Origin: Chlorocebus sabaeus
Lineage: Eukaryota > Chordata > Mammalia > Primates > Cercopithecidae
Assembly (NCBI RefSeq): GCF_047675955.1
Contig: NC_132930.1
Location: 45,943,832 to 46,007,831, forward strand
Direction of reading: 5' to 3'
DNA length: 64,000 bases
Shown here: in pieces, positions 22,400 to 33,724 of the stretch
Position numbering within the stretch: the first letter of the stretch is position 1
Layout: each line of letters opens with the position of its first letter
Program-made: the position numbers and the translations under genes
Notes under the pieces: generated by a model
Database searches by the model: none
What the model was told of the DNA's origin: nothing
The model's input: the letters and a program-made list of their open reading frames with translations, nothing else

Positions 22400-23980
22400 A
22401 CTTGTTCTGGAGTTACCCTCAAATTCCCAGGGATTGTGGGAGATGTCACGGCAGGCCTGGCCCCACCCTGAGTGATACTTACACAGTCATCACCATCCAC
22501 ACATTCCTCGCTGATTTTCGAATGTCAAACCATCTCAGGGCCAGGCCTAGTAGGGCCAGGCGTGGTCCCAGGACCGAGGACACCCCCAGCCTGGACACTG
22601 TGGAGGGAGGTGGGAGGTGGAGCTGGGTCTGTGGTTAGACCTACAGCTCTTCGGGATTCTGTTCATTTGTCCACTGGCTCCTCTGGCTTCCATCGCTCTC
22701 CTGTACTAGAATGTAAGCTTCATGGGGCTGAGCCCGAGGCCGTCTTGTCCTCTCCTGCTGGGGCCTCCTCACACGGAACCTGGGGTCAAGTGTGCACTGG
22801 GCCACATTCAAGGGCAACCGACTGAGCTCCCGGACCACCCAGCCCCTGGGAAGAGCCAGCTGCCACAGTCACAACCTCGTCCCCGTCACAGCCGCTGCTG
22901 GGCCCTCACGCTCTTCCAGAATCCCTGGCCGTCCCTGTGTCACGTCTCCTGACCGCCTCGTCTCTGCCCCGCCTGCCCCATGGGATGGGCCTTCTCCCCT
23001 AGAGCCCAGAGGCCTAGCTGTGTCCTCCAGGGTGCGAGGGCACTGCCTGGCACATAGGGTGCTCAAGGCCACCTCAATACTGTCTATAAAACTGGGTTTG
23101 CCCCACTAAGCACCATGGTGATGTCATCTTTCCAAGCCACAGCCTTTGCCTCCATCAAGGGGATGGGAATTAGGGCCAAGTGTTTAAGCCAAGTTTTATG
23201 AAAATGACTGGGTGAAACCTCCATACTGCAATGTCTGCTACACAGTCCCCCGCACCTCACCCCACACGCCTTCACACACACATGGGGACTGAGCGTCTCT
23301 GGTCTCCAGGGTGGCTGATGGGACCTCAGCAGTGCCTTCCTTGGGGCTGTCCCACTTTACGCCCTTCCCTCCTTTCTGGCAACAGACCTCTGCTTTTGCT
23401 GTCATCTGAGTGTGCCTGATCCCCAGGCCCAGCCCAGGTCTCTGGGTGGGCACCTGATCTACGTGACCCCCCAGTCTGAGCCCACTCCTCAGTCCTGGGG
23501 ATTGCCCTGGAGGAGCCCATCAGAATCTTCCCTGGGACACATTTATAGGGCTAAAGGGCTGGGCACTTTCCTCTCCCCTGGACTGTTGAGCTGGGCAGAC
23601 ATGGCGACTGTCAGCCGTGTCTGGCAGCAGCCTCCAGCCTGGACTTGGACAGAGATACGGGCCCCTGTGCATGTTGTTGGGTCCTGCTGTGCCTGGGCCC
23701 ATCCTGGTCCCCAGACCCCATTACAAAATCTCCACTGGCTTGAGTCAGGCTGTGTGTGGTCCCTGCTGCCAAGAAGGCTATGTCTTCTGTGGCTGCCCCT
23801 TTCCCGCGGGGAACCCCCCGTGTCCTCCTCCTTGCACGGGATCCCCCTTTTGCCTGTGATCACCCAGCTCTTTGGGTCCCTGCTTCCTGTCCCCGCCAGC
23901 AGGGCCTCATGCATGGTGGGCCGGTTGCCTGTCCAGTGGAGATCTTGGAATGTGAAGATGAATGAGGAGTGTGACCTCCC
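22400..23980. other. Single-copy DNA, mostly unremarkable
   Basis: Contains an L2 piece (22692-22785) and possibly its continuation near 23040 ('ctgcctggcacatagggtgc'). No supported exon was found. The open frame at 23412-24089 has no recognisable family. Confidence 0.4.
22692..22785 (-). mobile_element. L2 LINE fragment, reverse orientation
   Basis: 'tactagaatgtaagcttcat' followed by 'ggggctgagcccgaggccgt' and 'cttgtcctctcctgctgggg' resembles the reversed L2 3' region. Confidence 0.5.
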
Positions 23981-23984
23981 TGGT

Positions 23985-24125
23985 GTGGGGACCTACTCTG
24001 TGGCAGGCAGGTTAGCTACATCGTCCTTCACGCCACTTCGCCTTACAGGCTCCGAGAGTAACTCATGTGGGTGCAGCACTGGGCTCTGAACCCAGGCCGC
24101 CGGGACTCTGGGCCTGTGCCGCTTC
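23985..24125 (+). mobile_element. MIR SINE
   Basis: 'ctactctgtggcaggcagg' opens and 'gggctctgaacccaggcc' closes the MIR body. The middle is diverged. Confidence 0.55.
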
Positions 24126-24129
24126 ACCT

Positions 24130-25180
24130 TCCCCAGGGACCAGTGCCTGTAGCCTTGGGCTTGTTTCTAGATCTCAAGGCTGCAAGGCCGAGGACAGGGT
24201 TGACTTTTACCTGCATATTGAGTGACAAGACTCGAGAGGCCTCTTTCAGAGCTGCTTGGCTTTGGTGAGGCAGCTCTGGGCACCTGGGATCACATCTGCC
24301 TGCCACAGGCAGAGCCTCCAAGCACCAGGAACGAGGGCCCGGTGTCTCAGTTTCCCCCAGAGGCCACTCATGGCCAGCACTGCCCGGCGGCTCCAGGCTC
24401 CTGACAGCATTTCGTTATTTGGAGAGATCCCCCAGAGGCAGACGAAATGCTTGAGCTGCAAAATTTCCCCCAGAAAGAAAGAAAAAATAGATTATTTTGA
24501 AGCTTTTAGCAAAAGCAAATATTTTACTTTACAAAATGCGATCTTCTCTACATTCTTCAAGGGAAGGGTGTGCAGAGACGTCAGTGGAGGGAAAAGCTCT
24601 TCTCACAGGGCTTGGGGCTCTGCTGTGAGAGGTGCCCAGGAGGTGCAGACACTTGTCAATCACGGTCCCAGAGCGATTCAGAGAGAGGAGGCAGGTGGAG
24701 GGCAGGCTGCAGGTGGCCCGTAGCTCACCTGCCCCTCTATCTTTGGGGCAAGCCTCTACCCGGCTCTGGACGGCATTGTTTCTGAAGCTTCTAGCTGATT
24801 CTGAGCACACCTGTGTCCACACCTGGAGTTCCATCACCCAGGCAGGAAGATGGGGCCTCAGGGGTCAGCTGCCAGGGCCTGGTTCCAGTCTCTCCCCCGC
24901 TTCCCCGGGACAGCAGCCACCGGCAGCCATGCTCCCTCAAGGTCCACTGCAGACCCTGCAGGAGCCCACCCGCCAGCCCCAGGCTTGAAGCAGTCTCTGC
25001 CCAGAAGCCCTGTGGAGGCACCTTCCCAGGAGGGCAGGTGTCCTCTGGGGTGAGCAGGTGTCCCACCATACTAAACATTCACGGCGTGTCCGCTGTTCAC
25101 TGTACACACAGGTATGTTCCTTGTGAATTTCACCGCTTCTGTCGCTTTCACAGATGGCGAACATCTCACTGGGCATGGCT
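24130..25180. other. Single-copy DNA, nothing recognised
   Basis: An A-rich stretch at 24465-24560 interrupts GC-rich DNA. No exon or repeat signal could be assigned. Confidence 0.35.
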
Positions 25181-25184
25181 AATG

Positions 25185-25440
25185 TCCACTGAGCATTTTA
25201 CCCTGGCGGTGTGTGTATCGGGCTGGGGAGGCTGTTGTTTGCATTCATTAACTCATTTGGCCTTCAAACCAGCCCTCTCAGGGAGAGACTATGATCATCC
25301 CAATTTTACTGAGAAGGAGCAGAGGCCCAGGGAGGTTCAGAAACTTGCCTGAAGACACACAGCCAGGAAGCATCAGAGCCCACACTGAGGCAGACAGCCC
25401 ACCTCCCGAGCCTACTCTGTCTCATGCTGTGCTATCTCCT
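25185..25440 (+). mobile_element. MIR SINE, nearly full length
   Basis: 'catttggccttcaaaccag', 'atgatcatcccaattttact', 'gagaaggagcagaggcccag' and 'aaacttgcctgaagacacac' give the whole MIR core in order. One of the best preserved MIRs here. Confidence 0.8.
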
Positions 25441-26850
25441 GAAAGCTCCTTGCTGATTAGTGGGGATGAGGCTGCTCCCATTGTAATCGGGGAGCGTCAG
25501 TGCCAGAGGCCATTCTTTTTATCTCACTGTTCCCCGTGCTGCCTGGAGAAATGAGGAGTTCCTCCCACGTCACAGATCGGGTCCTCAGGGGTGAGTGGGG
25601 AGCCACACGTTCAGCCCCAGGCTGTGCTGCCCTTTGGTGAGGACACCAGCTCTGGTGGGGTCTGAGCTTTCGAGCTCCCCCCGACAGGGTGTGACCCCAT
25701 CACCTGTGCGGGGTCTGCAGCCCCGCCTGCCTCTGGGCCTTGGACCCGCACGTGGGCATCATGGTGAGTTGTTGCCGCAGGCCTGGGCGTGGCCACTCCT
25801 GGGGTGAGCATTCCCTTGGGTGGCAGCAACAGGCCTGGCCTCCACAGGGGCACTCCCAGCTCTCTTTTCTGTTTCTGCCTCTCTGTCCTCTCTAAGCCCA
25901 GGGAAAAGAGGCTTCCTCCTTGTGCAGCGGGGATGATGAAAAACAGCCCAGCCGGTTGATGTCTGGAAAAGTGCAGGCGAAGTTTCCTTGGAAACGACAC
26001 CTGCTTTTCTCCCGCGTGGAGACGTACCTTCTCACCAGGCTCCCCTGAGCCCCAGTGCACACAGGGCTCCTGTCAGGGCCCGGCCCCAGCCCCAGGTTGC
26101 TGGCAAGTGTTTATCTAAGCCCCTGTCTGAAACTGGCAGCCACAGCTCAGCAAGAAATGAGGGCATGTCCTCATTACTGCTAAATACAGCTTGAAGAAGC
26201 TCATGGCTTTCCCTTATTTGATAAAACAAGGGATTGATCATAAGCACTGCTCTCAGAAAATAATGTGGGCCCTGGGAAGAGGGTCCAGGGGAGCAAGGCT
26301 TGGTCCCTTCCCCTGGGGAGCCTATAGTCTAGCAGGGCATCCCAGCAAAGCAGACGCTGGAGGCCGAATCTCAGAATGCAAGAGAATGGACTTCCTCCAC
26401 CCTAGCCTGCACTCTGGAATCATGGAATCTGAGCACCTGAGGCCAGGGCACCCTGGAACCACGGGCTGTTAGTCTCAGAATCTGAGGATACTGGAGGCTC
26501 AAACCCCACAAACTCCTGAGTGTGTTTATCTCAGAAGACTAGAAAAGCCTGCTCAGCAGCAGGGCCAAGAGCCAGGAGTCAGGCACTGGGCTTAGCAAGC
26601 ATCCTCCCCCACCTCCAGCTTGCCTCTGGGCTTCACAGGGGGCCCCTGGATTCCTGTGGAGCCCACCTCTGTCTCTGTCAGGCCAGGCAGAGGTCACAGG
26701 CCAGCCTAGGCCTAGCAGCTACCCTTCGAATGATGTGGCCGGGAGCCATGGGGGCCGTGAGAGTCATTCCACCTGAGTCTGACTCTCCACAGTCACTGGC
26801 TCTGCAGTCAAAGTGGAAGGAGACAGCACTGGCCATGAGAACTTGCCGCT
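25440..26850. other. Single-copy DNA, including an AT-richer part near 26110-26260
   Basis: No repeat or exon recognised. The phrase 'gggagcctatagtctagcag' at 26318 may be an L2 trace. Confidence 0.35.
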
Positions 26851-26853
26851 TGA

Positions 26854-26999
26854 TAACATTTATGCCTAGTGTTCCATTATTGGAATGCTAAGCCTGTGGG
26901 AGTTATTTACATCCTACTGCTCAAGGTCATCACCAAGGTCTAATTTTTTACTAATGCAAACATTAAAAAAAATTGCAACCTCAGGCATAAATGGGTTAA
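26854..26999. mobile_element. Possible short piggyBac-type DNA transposon (MITE)
   Basis: The right end reads 'aggcataaatgggttaa'. The left end reads 'ataacatttatgccta', which is its imperfect reverse complement. The right end has GGG directly before TTAA, as in piggyBac-type elements, which duplicate TTAA and begin with CCC. The element would be about 145 bp with no coding content. The left TTAA is degraded, so the call rests on the inverted ends. Confidence 0.4.
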
Positions 27000-27534
27000 A
27001 CCCAGAAGGGGCTTGGGGTGGTGAGATGGGCCCTTGTGAGCTTCCAGCCCTGGGCAGCATGGGCAGAAGAGCTGGCCTGGAGATCCCGGCAGACATGGCC
27101 ATGGTCGCTCTGAACCAGCAGCTTCCTTAAGAGTGAGGGGGCTGATGGACTCCCTACTCCAGGGCCAGGGTCTGGCCCCCAGGGAGCTCCAGGCCCCCGG
27201 CTCCCCTCTGCCAGCTCATCCTGCCACCTCCCACCTCAGGGCAGGCCCAGGAGGTTCTGTGGCAGGTGGTCTGTGCACCAAAGTCTATGGTATCCTGCCC
27301 AACTGTTGGCTGTCATGGGAAAAGAACAATGTCACAGGGAACATGGGTGACAACTCAGGGTGCTGCAGGGCCATGGACTGAGGGTGGGACTGCCCTGATA
27401 TGTATATATGCACAAATACATAGTTATTTACTTGAAAATGTCTTTAGAGCAGTTTTAAGTTCATAAGAAAATTGAGCAGAGGGTGCAGAGAGTTCCCAGA
27501 CCCCTCGTGCCTCCAGCCTCCACCAGCACCCCCC

Positions 27535-27682
27535 CTGCACCCCCAGCCCCCACCGGCCCCTGCCCTGCACCCCCAGCCCTCACCAGCCCCCACCCTGCAC
27601 CCCCAGCCCCAACGACCCCTGTCCTGTGCCCCCCGCCCCTACCAGCACCCGCCCTGTGCCCCCCCAGCCCTCACCGGCACCC
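27535..27682. repeat. C-rich minisatellite, 30-bp unit, five copies
   Basis: Units start with ctgcac or ctgtgc at 27535, 27565, 27595, 27624 and 27654. Each contains 'cccccagccc' and a 'caccagccccc' type end. The strand bias (C on plus) makes the minus strand G-rich. Confidence 0.85.
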
Positions 27683-27790
27683 TAAATGCCCTGCATGTCC
27701 ATGGCACCCAGCATCCGTGGAACGTAAAACCGACCAGCTGTGCCCTGAATTCCTGGGAGCCAAAGGAAGGACCTCCTTGCAGGACACACC

Positions 27791-27930
27791 GGGGGTTTCT
27801 TGGGTTTGAGGTGGTGCAGGGGAGCATGAGAGGGGGTCTAGGTGGAAGATGAGTGGGGCAGCACGCCCTTGGTCCCCACCCTCGTGAATAGAGGGACAAG
27901 GAGATGTGCCCCCAGGAAACAATACCACCC
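27791..27930 (-). repeat. Left arm of a 140-bp inverted duplication
   Basis: Its reverse complement matches 29065-29204 without gaps, at roughly 80-85% by eye. The best part is the half nearest 27791, where about 68 bases contain five differences. Shared blocks on the right-arm strand include 'gctgccccactcatcttcca' and 'ctcaaacccaagaaacccc'. Confidence 0.85.
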
Positions 27931-28439
27931 TGGAGTCAGGGTCGGAGGGCAGGGCCGGACTGGAAACTCACCAGAGCTAGGGCCACTCCACTCCTCCCCA
28001 TTTGTCTCTGGATAGGGGGAGGGTCTGGGTGTGTGCCAATCTTCCAGGACCACACCTTGGGGTGGGGCCTCGCCATCTCCCCTTGAGGTCAGGGGAAGAA
28101 CCCCAACTTTCAAATAGGTGATGGCAGTTTGAAAGAAGGTAGAAAGAAACCCCAGTTCCTGGGCTGGCAGCAGGTCCCCTCGAGGCTGAGGGGAGGCCCC
28201 CAAGGCCACCCAATCTGAGCCCCTCCGGGGCCCTCCACCACCCTCTGAGCTTCCTGGGGGTCAGGTCCAGTGGGGGCTGAATTTGGGGCATCAGTAATTG
28301 AGCTTTTTGCTGTACAAGGAGGAACAGGGCAAGAAGCATGTCAGCTGAACCCTCTGGGAATGAGAGACTAAGCACACAGGAATCCCAGAGCTCCGAATAT
28401 TCATCTGCTGCCAGGTCTCCCGGCATCCAGCCCTGCAGT

Positions 28440-28760
28440 GGCTGTTCGCCTGGGATTGATGTGAAACCTGGAGTCGTGCAAGGACGGAAATTCAGTCTAA
28501 ACAGTCATTAGCATCTCTACCCCTGAGATCGCACAGAGACGGGATGGTCAATTTTTCAGTGCCTTTAATAGAATATTATTTCCTTCTCCTTCAAAATCAA
28601 TTTCACCAAGGCCAAAGCTCTAGTTAGGTTAAATAGCTATTGAAATGCAGGAGACAGGATCAACCAACAAGCTTTCTCAGAACTGAAGTGGGAGAACAGA
28701 GCAGATATAAAGAACTGGGGAGCCATGGATGTTTCTATGGTCTCAGGAGAGAGCAGGACC
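28440..28760. other. AT-richer single-copy island
   Basis: 'cagtgcctttaatagaatat', 'tccttctccttcaaaatcaa' and 'ggttaaatagctattgaaat' mark a block much richer in A/T than its neighbours with no repeat identity. Position between the arms of the inverted duplication. A conserved non-coding element is possible but unproven. Confidence 0.3.
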
Positions 28761-29064
28761 CATGATGTATTCATCAATCCCTGACAGGAGGGTGGTGAGA
28801 AAATGCTAGTAATTGCCTGTGCGCCCGTGTGAGTGAGCGGATGGATGAACGACTGGGTGTGCAGGAAGTGAGCTTATTCACCCAATCCTGGGTGTGGCAG
28901 TGACCATGACAGTGACAGCACTTGCTTGCCTGCCTCAGAGACACAAACAGAGGAGGAAGTGACACCAGAGTTCCCCAGCTCAGCCTCCACGGCCCTCTGG
29001 GTCACCATCGGGGGTTCTGAACCCGGTTTGGTGTTGTTTCCCATGCTGGCCCAGGGACCGCCCC

Positions 29065-29204
29065 AGGTGGTGTTGGATCCTGGGGCTACATCTGCTCACC
29101 CTTCTATTCTGGAGGGTGGGGTCCGGGGACATGCTGCCCCACTCATCTTCCACGCAGACCCCCTCTCACGCTCCCCTGCACCATCTCAAACCCAAGAAAC
29201 CCCT
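29065..29204 (+). repeat. Right arm of the 140-bp inverted duplication
   Basis: Partner of 27791-27930 in opposite orientation, about 1.1 kb away. Both arms translate to a related stretch of about 39 residues on their matching strands (shared core 'QTQETPG'), but stops and lack of wider homology give no reason to call a gene. Confidence 0.85.
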
Positions 29205-30169
29205 GGGAGACTGACAGGACGCAATGGCCAAGATGGCGAGTCAGGCAGAGCCCAGCATCGGGTCCTGCCCCTGTCCTGGGGAAGCTCAGCCCTGGGGGTG
29301 CCCATGTGCCCAGATGGCCCTGTGCAGGGCAAGCGGCAGTGACGCCTACAGGAGGGGAGCAGGCCCAGCACCCTGAGAGGTTCCCAGGGGAAAGCTGCTG
29401 CCTCGGGCAATTTTTTTTCAGGCATCAGGAAACTCTTCCGGGGTTTTCCTGATCCTCATCCCCTCCCTGGGGGTAGGGATGACAGCCTAGGCCCGACCAG
29501 GTGCCCTGGGCTGGGTTTCCAAAGCTGGACCAGAGGTGGGACCAGGTGAGGGAGCTCCTTTGAGGTGGTCAGGACCCAGCCTTGGTGTCTGACTAGCGTG
29601 GATTCTGATGCCACCACTCGTTGGAAGGCCCTGGGAAAGCCGCCGCCCGCCGTGAGCTGCAGGGTCCCCTCTGAGGAGTGAGGGGGTGGCCCCACCTCTG
29701 GGACTCCAAGGAGGACAGTGGAGACAGAGGGTGAGAGAGGCTTGACACCACGCCCGGGGGAGTCCAGCAGTGGGATCCAGGGGTGACCGGCTGTGGGAGG
29801 GGCCTGGACTCTCTCCTGCTGTGTCCCAGGAGGCTGGCTGGGCTCCAAGACTCCATGCAGGGGGCCTCGCTCAGCCTGGGGACATTGCGGAGGAAGGGAT
29901 ACTTGGACAGCCGGACTTGGGGGTAAACCTGTGGGAACCCCACCCCCACTGGCCTTCTTGTGGGGGTGGCAGGATTCAGGTCCCTCCTCCAGGCCTGCAG
30001 GCGGTCACAGCTGGTAGCCAGTGCTGAAGTAGGAGCGGTAGCCCCCCACGGTGGGGAAGGGCTGGGCCCTGAGACCTGGGGAGCCCCAGTCCCTGTGCAG
30101 GGAGAGGCTGGGGGACGTGGGGCTCCCCGCTGGGCTGTGCGGGGCCATCTGCAGGGAGAACGCTTCGTG

Positions 30170-30300
30170 TTGCTTCTTGCTTTTCTGATGACAGAACTTG
30201 ACCGTTTCCACCATGGACATTTGGGAGAATGTAAGAAAAGGCAAAGCAGATAAAAATCGCTTGCTGCTGATCACCCCACCTCTGCTGAGTAATTTCGGGG
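30170..30300 (-). mobile_element. Possible small L1 fragment
   Basis: 'gacatttgggagaatgtaag' followed by 'cagataaaaatcgcttgctg' resembles the reversed L1 3' sequence also seen at 38130-38220. Too short for a firm call. An ATG at 30198 opens a 65-codon frame that probably derives from this. Confidence 0.35.
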
Positions 30301-31124
30301 ATGCAACAGAGGTCAGGGGTCTCAGGGGCCTGGGACCTGACCTGCAGGGGTCATGGTACTTTCCATCAGCGCTGTTGATAGAACAGGGGAACTGAAGGTC
30401 CCCGCGCTGTTCAGGTGGTCAGGTGGCCTTTAGGTCAGGCGGTCAGACACATGAATGTCAAAGTGGTGTGTCCCAGAAACCGACCCCCAGACTCATGCGA
30501 AGGTGGGGGGCTCCAAGATTGGCCACAACCATCCTGGGGGGCGACGAGGACGGCCTGAGACCACCCAGCCAAGCAGCTCCCCGAGCAGGGTGGGAGGAGC
30601 ACACGGCCCAGGCTGAGGCTCCAGGGAGATCTGAGCACAGTCTGTCTCTGCCTGAGACCCTCCCCTCAGTTGTGGGGAGATATGGGGGCTCAGAGGCTCA
30701 GAGGGGGACAGCCCTGCCTGATGCACTTCGCAACCTGCCAGCTGGAGGTGGCCCCCAAGAGCTGCTCAGGGCCCCCACCCCTCCACACCAGCTGCACTCT
30801 ACTGGCTCCGCTCAGTGGGGCCCTGCCACAGCGTCCCCACACTGAAGGGCTCACGGTGGACGGGGAGGAAGAACCGCTGGTGTCACCTGGCCGTGGGGAA
30901 GGCTGTGGGGTTTTCCATTCCCTGGGAAAAGTGATGAGAAGCAAAGCAGCTGGGTTAGGGCTCAAGGCAGCGGGCTGGGGAGGGGGTGGTGGGGGGCATG
31001 TTTTGAGGAGTTTGCAGAGGTCAACACAGCCCCCCTGAGGCAGGAGCTGACGTCCCTGAACTGTGCTCTCAAGTGTCTGAGCCCGGGACACCTAATTCAA
31101 AACCTTGAGCCTGGAAGAATTCAG

Positions 31125-31694
31125 CCCTCCCTCCCTCCCTCTCTCCCTCCCTCTCCCTCCCTCCTTCTCTCCCTCCCTCCCCCTCCCTCTCCCTCCCTCC
31201 CTCCTTCTCTCCCTCCCTCCCTCTCCCTCCCTCCCTTCTTCTCTCCCTCCTCCCTTTCCCTCCCTCCCTCCTTCTCTCCCTCCCTCCCTCTCTCTCCCTC
31301 CCTCCCTCTCTCCCTCCCTCCTTCTCTCCCTCCCTCCCCCTCCCTCTCCCTCCCTCCCTCCTTCTCTCCCTCCCTCCCTCTCCCTCCCTCCCTCCTTCTC
31401 TCCCTCCCTCCCTTTCCCTCCCTCCCTCCTTCTCTCCCTCCCTCTCCCTCCCTCCTTCTCCCTCCCTCCCTCCTTCTCCCCCTCTCTCCCTCCTTCCCTC
31501 TCTCCCTCCCTCCCTCTCTCCCTCCCTCCCTCTCTCCCTCCCTCCCTCTCCCTCCCTCCCTCCTTCTCTCCCTCTCTCCCTCCCTCCCTCTCTCCCTCCC
31601 TCTGTCCCTCTCTCTGTCCCTCCCTCCCTCCCTCCGTCTCTCCCTCCCTCCCTCTCTCACTCCCTCCCTCTCTCCCTCCCTCTCCCTCCTTCCC
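31125..31694 (+). repeat. Polypyrimidine (CCCT/CTCT)n tract, about 570 bp
   Basis: The plus strand is almost purely C and T, built from CCCT, CTCC and TTCT words. Only a handful of purines occur. A block of about 75 bases starting at 31161 recurs at 31318, showing internal duplication by about 157 bp. The minus strand is GGGA-rich and can form G-quadruplex or triplex structures (established for such mirror-symmetric tracts). Long reading frames across it are artefacts of the repeat. Confidence 0.95.
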
Positions 31695-32165
31695 TAGCAG
31701 CAGGACCAGTGGCAGACAAAACTCCTCAGACACTGGATTAAAGAAGGAAGAGGTTTTTTATTCGGCCGGGAGCGTCAGCAGACTCGCGTCTTAAGAGCCA
31801 AGCTCCCTGAGAAAGAAATACTCGGCCTTTTTAAAGGCTTACAACTTTAAGGGGTCCACGTGAAAGGGTCGTGATAAATCGAGCAAGCGTGGGAAACGTG
31901 CCCTGGGGCTACATGCATCAGCTAACAGAACAGAAAGTTTTACAATGCTTTTTTCATAGTGTCTGGAGTTTACAGATAACACAAGTAGTTTAGGCCAGGG
32001 GTTGATGTTATTATTATTACTTTGTTTAACTCCTAGGGCCAGGTGGTGATGCCAAGGTTGTCTGGCTATTTATCTTACTTTTGTTTCTTTCTGTCTTTCC
32101 TCCTGTCTTGTGAACTAGGCAAGGTTGGGGGGGAGGGCAGCAGGAGTAGTAGTGGTCTCCTTCCT
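31695..32165 (-). mobile_element. Solo LTR of an endogenous retrovirus, reverse orientation
   Basis: Read on the minus strand the element has a TATA-like motif at about 31828-31836, a polyadenylation signal (AATAAA, plus-strand 'tttatt' at 31757-31762) about 70 bases later, and a short U5. 'actcctcagacactggatta', 'ttcggccgggagcgtcagca' and 'ggcttacaactttaaggggt' belong to a primate LTR I recognise but cannot name. Both ends run into pyrimidine tracts, and the expected terminal TG/CA are not intact. No internal viral genes are present. Confidence 0.65.
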
Positions 32166-32260
32166 TACTTCTCCTTGCCTCCCTCTCTCTCTCCTTCTCT
32201 CCCTCTCTCTCTCCTCCTCTCCCTCTCTCTCTCTCCTCTTTCTCCTTCTCTCCGTTCTCA
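32157..32260 (+). repeat. Second polypyrimidine tract (CTCT/CTCC)n
   Basis: Same strand bias as the tract at 31125-31694 but richer in CTCT. Lies on the other side of the solo LTR. Confidence 0.9.
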
Positions 32261-33720
32261 TCTTCATTACATCCTGGGGTCAACTTGCTAAGGAAAGGGA
32301 CATTTTTTATTTCTCAGGGCCGTAAGGAGCCAGCTCAGGGAAGGGCAGCTGGGGGCCAGCCAAGATGCTCAGAGATGGCCTGAGACCCGACTCTCACCAC
32401 AGCAGAACAGCCAGGGGAGGGCTAGGAGCTGACTCCCAGGGACCCCACGGACATCGTGTTCATCAAGGCAGGACGGCTTCAGGGTTAGGACTGCGTCCCT
32501 TGACCCTGGCGGCCTGAACCATGAAGCTTTGCCGCCTACCATGGGTTAGGTGCCCTTCGTGGAAAGTTGCTGAACCTCCCGTGCCTCAGTTTCCCCCTCT
32601 GTAAAATAGGGATGAGAATGACGCTTATTTCGTGGGATGGAACATGAAGCACCCTGGAGAGCCAGCACAAGGGCACATTATCCCCCCATGTCCTGGCCCC
32701 TGTTGCACACATCGGCCACCTCTTCCTTGCTGCAGTCGCGGCTGGGCGAACCTTTGGTTTGGCGGAAAGAGACTTGGATTAGAGATGAGGGGAGGACTTG
32801 GGTGCTGAGTTCAGCCTCTCAGAGGCAGCTTGGTCCTGCCCGCAGGGAGCCAGCCCCGGAATGTGCCCACTAAGGCAGCAGCGTGTGGGAAAGAGTGGAG
32901 GTGGCCCCCAGCCCCGGCGCCTAGCCCTGCCCACTGCCACCATGGCCTGCCAAGCACATCAGCCCTTTCTGCCAATTCCCAGGCAGGGACTACCAGCCAG
33001 GGCACATTAACATCAGCGAGGGTTTTTCTGGAGGGTGCAGTTTGATAAGCCCCCCCGGGGGGCATGCCTCGGGCTGCTCTGCCTGGGGCTGGGGGGCACA
33101 GGCTGGTCCATGGTCCTGGGTACTGGAAAAGGCTGTGCTGAGCCAGGACATCCTGCTCCCATTAAGTCCCCAGGCAAATACCTCAAGCTCTCCCTACCTC
33201 AGTTCCCTCCACTAAAAACGGGACCCTAGACAGGGCGGCACCTCCTCGATGCCTAGAAAGTGTCCCTTCCCCGTGGACCCCGAGTACCACCCTCCATAGG
33301 AAGAGGGCCAGGCAGCCCCCCAACAAGGCCAGCAGGTACCAGCCCTTGCGTGCACGCTGATTTTGCCACACTTCAAATAACTTTGAAAACATTTTCCTCC
33401 TCTACTAATTGTGTTCATTGCTCATCCCCTCCTACTGTCTTCATCCATCCCATGTAATTGTTTTTGGGTGATTCTTTAGAAACCTGTTGTTACCTCGGCT
33501 CCTCGAAGTGTCTGCCACCGCCAGTGAGGGGCGGGCACAGCGTGGGGGGGGCACTCCTCGGTGGCTTGGACAGGTGGGTATTTGGTTTTTGTCTTGCTTT
33601 GGTGCTTTGATGGCACCTTGACGGATGCTAAAAGTTCCTCTAGAAGCTGGAAGCTGGTGTCCCAACCTCATCCCAGAGCCAGAGATGAACTGCCCGGTAA
33701 CAACAGCTGCAGCCGTCTCC
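32261..33720. other. Single-copy DNA with a MIR piece
   Basis: Nothing but the MIR at 32545-32660 was recognised. No exon supported. Confidence 0.4.
32545..32660 (-). mobile_element. MIR SINE, reverse orientation
   Basis: 'gtgcctcagtttccccctct' followed by 'gtaaaatagggatgagaatg' is the reversed MIR core. Confidence 0.7.
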
Positions 33721-33724
33721 AGAG

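Larger units (their letters stand above)
27683..31124. other. Mostly single-copy DNA around an inverted duplication
   Basis: Apart from the two 140-bp arms (27791-27930 and 29065-29204) and a possible L1 trace at 30170-30300, no repeat was recognised. A 28440-28760 portion is AT-richer. No exon is supported. Confidence 0.4.

Noticed and set aside
30198..30395. Small plus frame starting MTVSTMDIWENV
   Set aside because: Likely derived from a reversed L1 fragment; nothing else supports coding.
31092..31794. Frames of 179-229 codons rich in Ser/Pro/Leu or Arg/Glu/Gly
   Set aside because: Direct translation of the polypyrimidine tract in both directions.
31695..32165. Naming the LTR family
   Set aside because: The text is familiar as a primate LTR, but I could not match it securely to one named family, so none is given.
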